Below are positions 5,480 to 6,787 of a DNA stretch of 6,787 nucleotides, one piece after another. The position numbers and the translations under genes are program-made. The notes under the pieces were generated by a model. It ran no database searches. It was not told the DNA's origin and saw only the letters and a list, made by a program, of their open reading frames with translations. The first letter of the stretch is position 1. Every line of letters begins with the position of its first letter. Origin of the DNA: Pseudomonadota bacterium (GTDB lineage: Bacteria > Pseudomonadota > Alphaproteobacteria > Sphingomonadales > Sphingomonadaceae); assembly GCA_023424275.1 (NCBI GenBank), contig JAFAED010000544.1, positions 1 through 6,787 on the forward strand, written 5' to 3'.

Positions 5480-6244
5480 TCATTCCGGCAGACGCTCGAT
5501 GCGCGTGCTCGCCTGGCCGTTGACCGCGGCCAACAGCTCGCCCGCCGCGTTGGTCGCCTGCGGCAAGGGCCAGCGCATCGCGGCGCCGGGCAGGACATAG
5601 CCGAAGAGGCCCTCGGCCACGGGCGAGCGTCCGCTGCCCGCGACGAAGGCAACGTCGGTCAGGCGCGCGTGACCCGCACCCGCGTTGCGAATCTCCAGAT
5701 ATCGTCCATCCGCGTCGGCGCCGACGCGCCAGCCGAGCGAGGGTTGGGGCAGCACCGCCTTCGCCTTTCCCTTGCCGGCCTCGCCCGCAGCATAGGAGAA
5801 TAGCGGCAGCGAATAGCGCATCCGGAAACTGACGGCGGCGCCGGGCGCGCCCGGCGCGTCGCTCGTCGGGATTTCGTCGACGATCACACGGTACGGCTTT
5901 TCGGCGACGGCGGGCGGAGGCGTCGTGCGTGTCAGGCGGATCAGCTGGCGCTCACCCGGCTGGATCGTGACGATTGGCGGAGTACCCAGCACCTCGTCCT
6001 GCGGCGCATAGGCATCGCGCCCGGCCTGCTGCGCCCATGCATAGACGCGGACCTGAAGCGTCACCGGGGCCTTGCCCGGATTTTCGAGCCATAGTGCGGC
6101 GGCACGATCGTCGCCCTCGATCACCGGATTGATCGGCCAGATCAGGATCGAACCGGGCTGCTGGGCCGCGACGGGGGGCGGCGCGATGACAAGCATGATC
6201 AGCGCGAAAAACAGCAGGACGAGGGAAAGGATTATGCTTTTCAT
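5480..6244 (-). CDS. Periplasmic pilus assembly chaperone (PapD/CsuC-like)
   Basis: This 254-aa protein has a signal peptide (1-27; apolar core SIILSLVLLFFALIMLVIA, then PPPVAA) and the two immunoglobulin-like domains of PapD-type chaperones. Domain 1 shows SILIWPINPVIEGDDRAAAL (32-51), LENPGKAPVTLQVRVYAWAQ (53-72), the PGERQLIRLTR strand (96-106) and the diagnostic EKPYRVIVDEIP (115-126). The segment SFRMRYSLPLFSYA (139-152) is the G1 strand that completes the fold of incoming pilin subunits. Domain 2 runs from about 168 to the end with LEIRNAGAGHARLTDVAF (183-200). Its role is to bind pilins as they leave the Sec channel, fold them by donor-strand complementation, and pass them to the usher encoded next. 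AAGGA lies 7 nt before the ATG at 6244. The gene starts 22 nt after the pilin stop and is in the same frame as the usher, separated only by TGA plus two codons. Confidence 0.93.
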   Translation of the reverse strand: MKSIILSLVLLFFALIMLVIAPPPVAAQQPGSILIWPINPVIEGDDRAAALWLENPGKAPVTLQVRVYAWAQQAGRDAYAPQDEVLGTPPIVTIQPGERQLIRLTRTTPPPAVAEKPYRVIVDEIPTSDAPGAPGAAVSFRMRYSLPLFSYAAGEAGKGKAKAVLPQPSLGWRVGADADGRYLEIRNAGAGHARLTDVAFVAGSGRSPVAEGLFGYVLPGAAMRWPLPQATNAAGELLAAVNGQASTRIERLPE

Positions 6245-6266
6245 GGACCAGTCCTTGGCGGGGCGG

Positions 6267-6787
6267 TCACCACGTGAGTGTGACCGTCAGCGTGTCGGTG
6301 TAAGTGCCGGGCGGGCGCGTTCCGGGCAGCGTCAACGCGCCATAGATCGGCAGGCGGACATCCTCGCTGTTCGTGCCGGAGACCGCGACGGCGTAAGGCG
6401 TGCCGATGGCAATGAGCTGGGTGCACCCGGCATCGCGGCACAATCGATAGGCGATACGCGCCGCGACGTCGGCGCCCAGCTGAAGATTGCGGCCACCCGC
6501 CGCGGCATGGCCGCCGCCGTCGATGCTCATCGTCAAATTGGCGCCCGGGGTACAGCGCAGGCGGATCGCCTGGCCCCCGGTTGTCGTCGCGGTGTGCGTC
6601 GCGGTGGAAAAGGTCGAATCGATCCCGAAATCGAGCGTGCCGATCCGCCCGGCATTGCCGCTGCTGCCGAGTCCGTCGACCAGGCAGCCCGCCGTGATCG
6701 TCGCCGAAACGTCGAACTGCGCAGTCGTCTCTGCGCGGGCGGCGCCATGCGCTACGCACAGGACGAATGTGGCAAAAGCCGCAAATG
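6267..6787 (-). CDS. Spore coat U family pilin subunit (5' end outside window)
   Basis: The frame is open to the window edge and gives 172 visible residues. The visible start FAAFATFVLCVAHGAARA is the core and cleavage region of a signal peptide, so only a few codons are missing. The mature part is one spore coat U domain: FDVSATITAGCLVDG (24-38, C34), IGTLDFGIDSTFSTA (48-62), IRLRCTPGANLTMSIDGG (74-91, C78), NLQLGADVAARIAYRL (100-115), VRLPIYGALTL (143-153) and the closing strand GTYTDTLTVTLTW (160-172). These are structural subunits of archaic pili, joined by donor-strand exchange after chaperone delivery. A second cysteine pair (C116 and C121, in LCRDAGC) sits where most family members have a LY-x-D segment. 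Being directly upstream of the chaperone, it is probably a shaft or minor pilin; further pilin genes may lie upstream. Confidence 0.88.
   Translation of the reverse strand, partial: FAAFATFVLCVAHGAARAETTAQFDVSATITAGCLVDGLGSSGNAGRIGTLDFGIDSTFSTATHTATTTGGQAIRLRCTPGANLTMSIDGGGHAAAGGRNLQLGADVAARIAYRLCRDAGCTQLIAIGTPYAVAVSGTNSEDVRLPIYGALTLPGTRPPGTYTDTLTVTLTW

Noticed and set aside
5121..5483. ATG at 5483 overlapping the chaperone TGA as ATGA, as a possible usher start
   Set aside because: It is in the wrong frame for the usher and gives an arginine-rich 120-aa shadow protein. The GTG at 5473 leads straight into a good signal peptide.
6241..6759. A 172-aa minus-strand open frame beginning with ATG near the right edge
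   Set aside because: It is a frame shadow of the spore coat U pilin, which has a signal peptide, conserved strands and the typical C-terminal strand in its own frame.

Overview
The window is GC-rich DNA from what looks like an alphaproteobacterium. I would guess a sphingomonad (Sphingopyxis, Sphingobium or Novosphingobium type). This is an inference from codon use, protein style and gene order, not a sequence match. Six protein genes are clear, one small gene is plausible, and a short palindromic repeat element sits between two convergent genes.

Region 1 (1-965, plus strand) holds the C-terminal end of a PLP-dependent DSD1/D-threonine-aldolase-like enzyme. It overlaps a TetR-family regulator by the four bases GTGA, so the two are probably one transcription unit.

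Region 2 (965-1132) is a roughly 168-bp inverted-repeat element. It is about 50% GC in its middle, against clearly higher GC around it. It has 21-bp terminal inverted repeats and at least three further nested inverted repeats, so it could fold into one long hairpin. It looks like a MITE or foldback element. It supplies the stop codon of the small minus-strand gene beside it and touches the TetR stop codon on the other side.

Region 3 (1117-2039, minus strand) holds a winged-helix regulator of MarR type (179 aa) followed by a small 78-aa protein of unknown function. The 78-aa gene has a good Shine-Dalgarno sequence and a possible extended -10 promoter.

Region 4 (2130-6787, minus strand) is an archaic, Csu-type chaperone-usher pilus operon. 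In transcription order it has a pilin of the spore coat U family (5' end cut by the window edge), a periplasmic PapD-like chaperone, an outer-membrane usher, and a two-domain spore coat U protein that is probably the tip adhesin. Spacing is tight throughout: 22 nt, 6 nt, then a 13-nt overlap. The chaperone would carry subunits through the periplasm, the usher would assemble and export the fibre, and the two-domain protein would cap the tip. The pilus promoter and any further pilin genes lie beyond the right edge.

Nothing here is a wholly unknown system. The most unusual items are the palindromic element with its effect on gene ends, the unassigned 78-aa gene, and variations in the pilus operon: an extra cysteine pair in the pilin, and a chaperone and usher that share a reading frame across one UGA.
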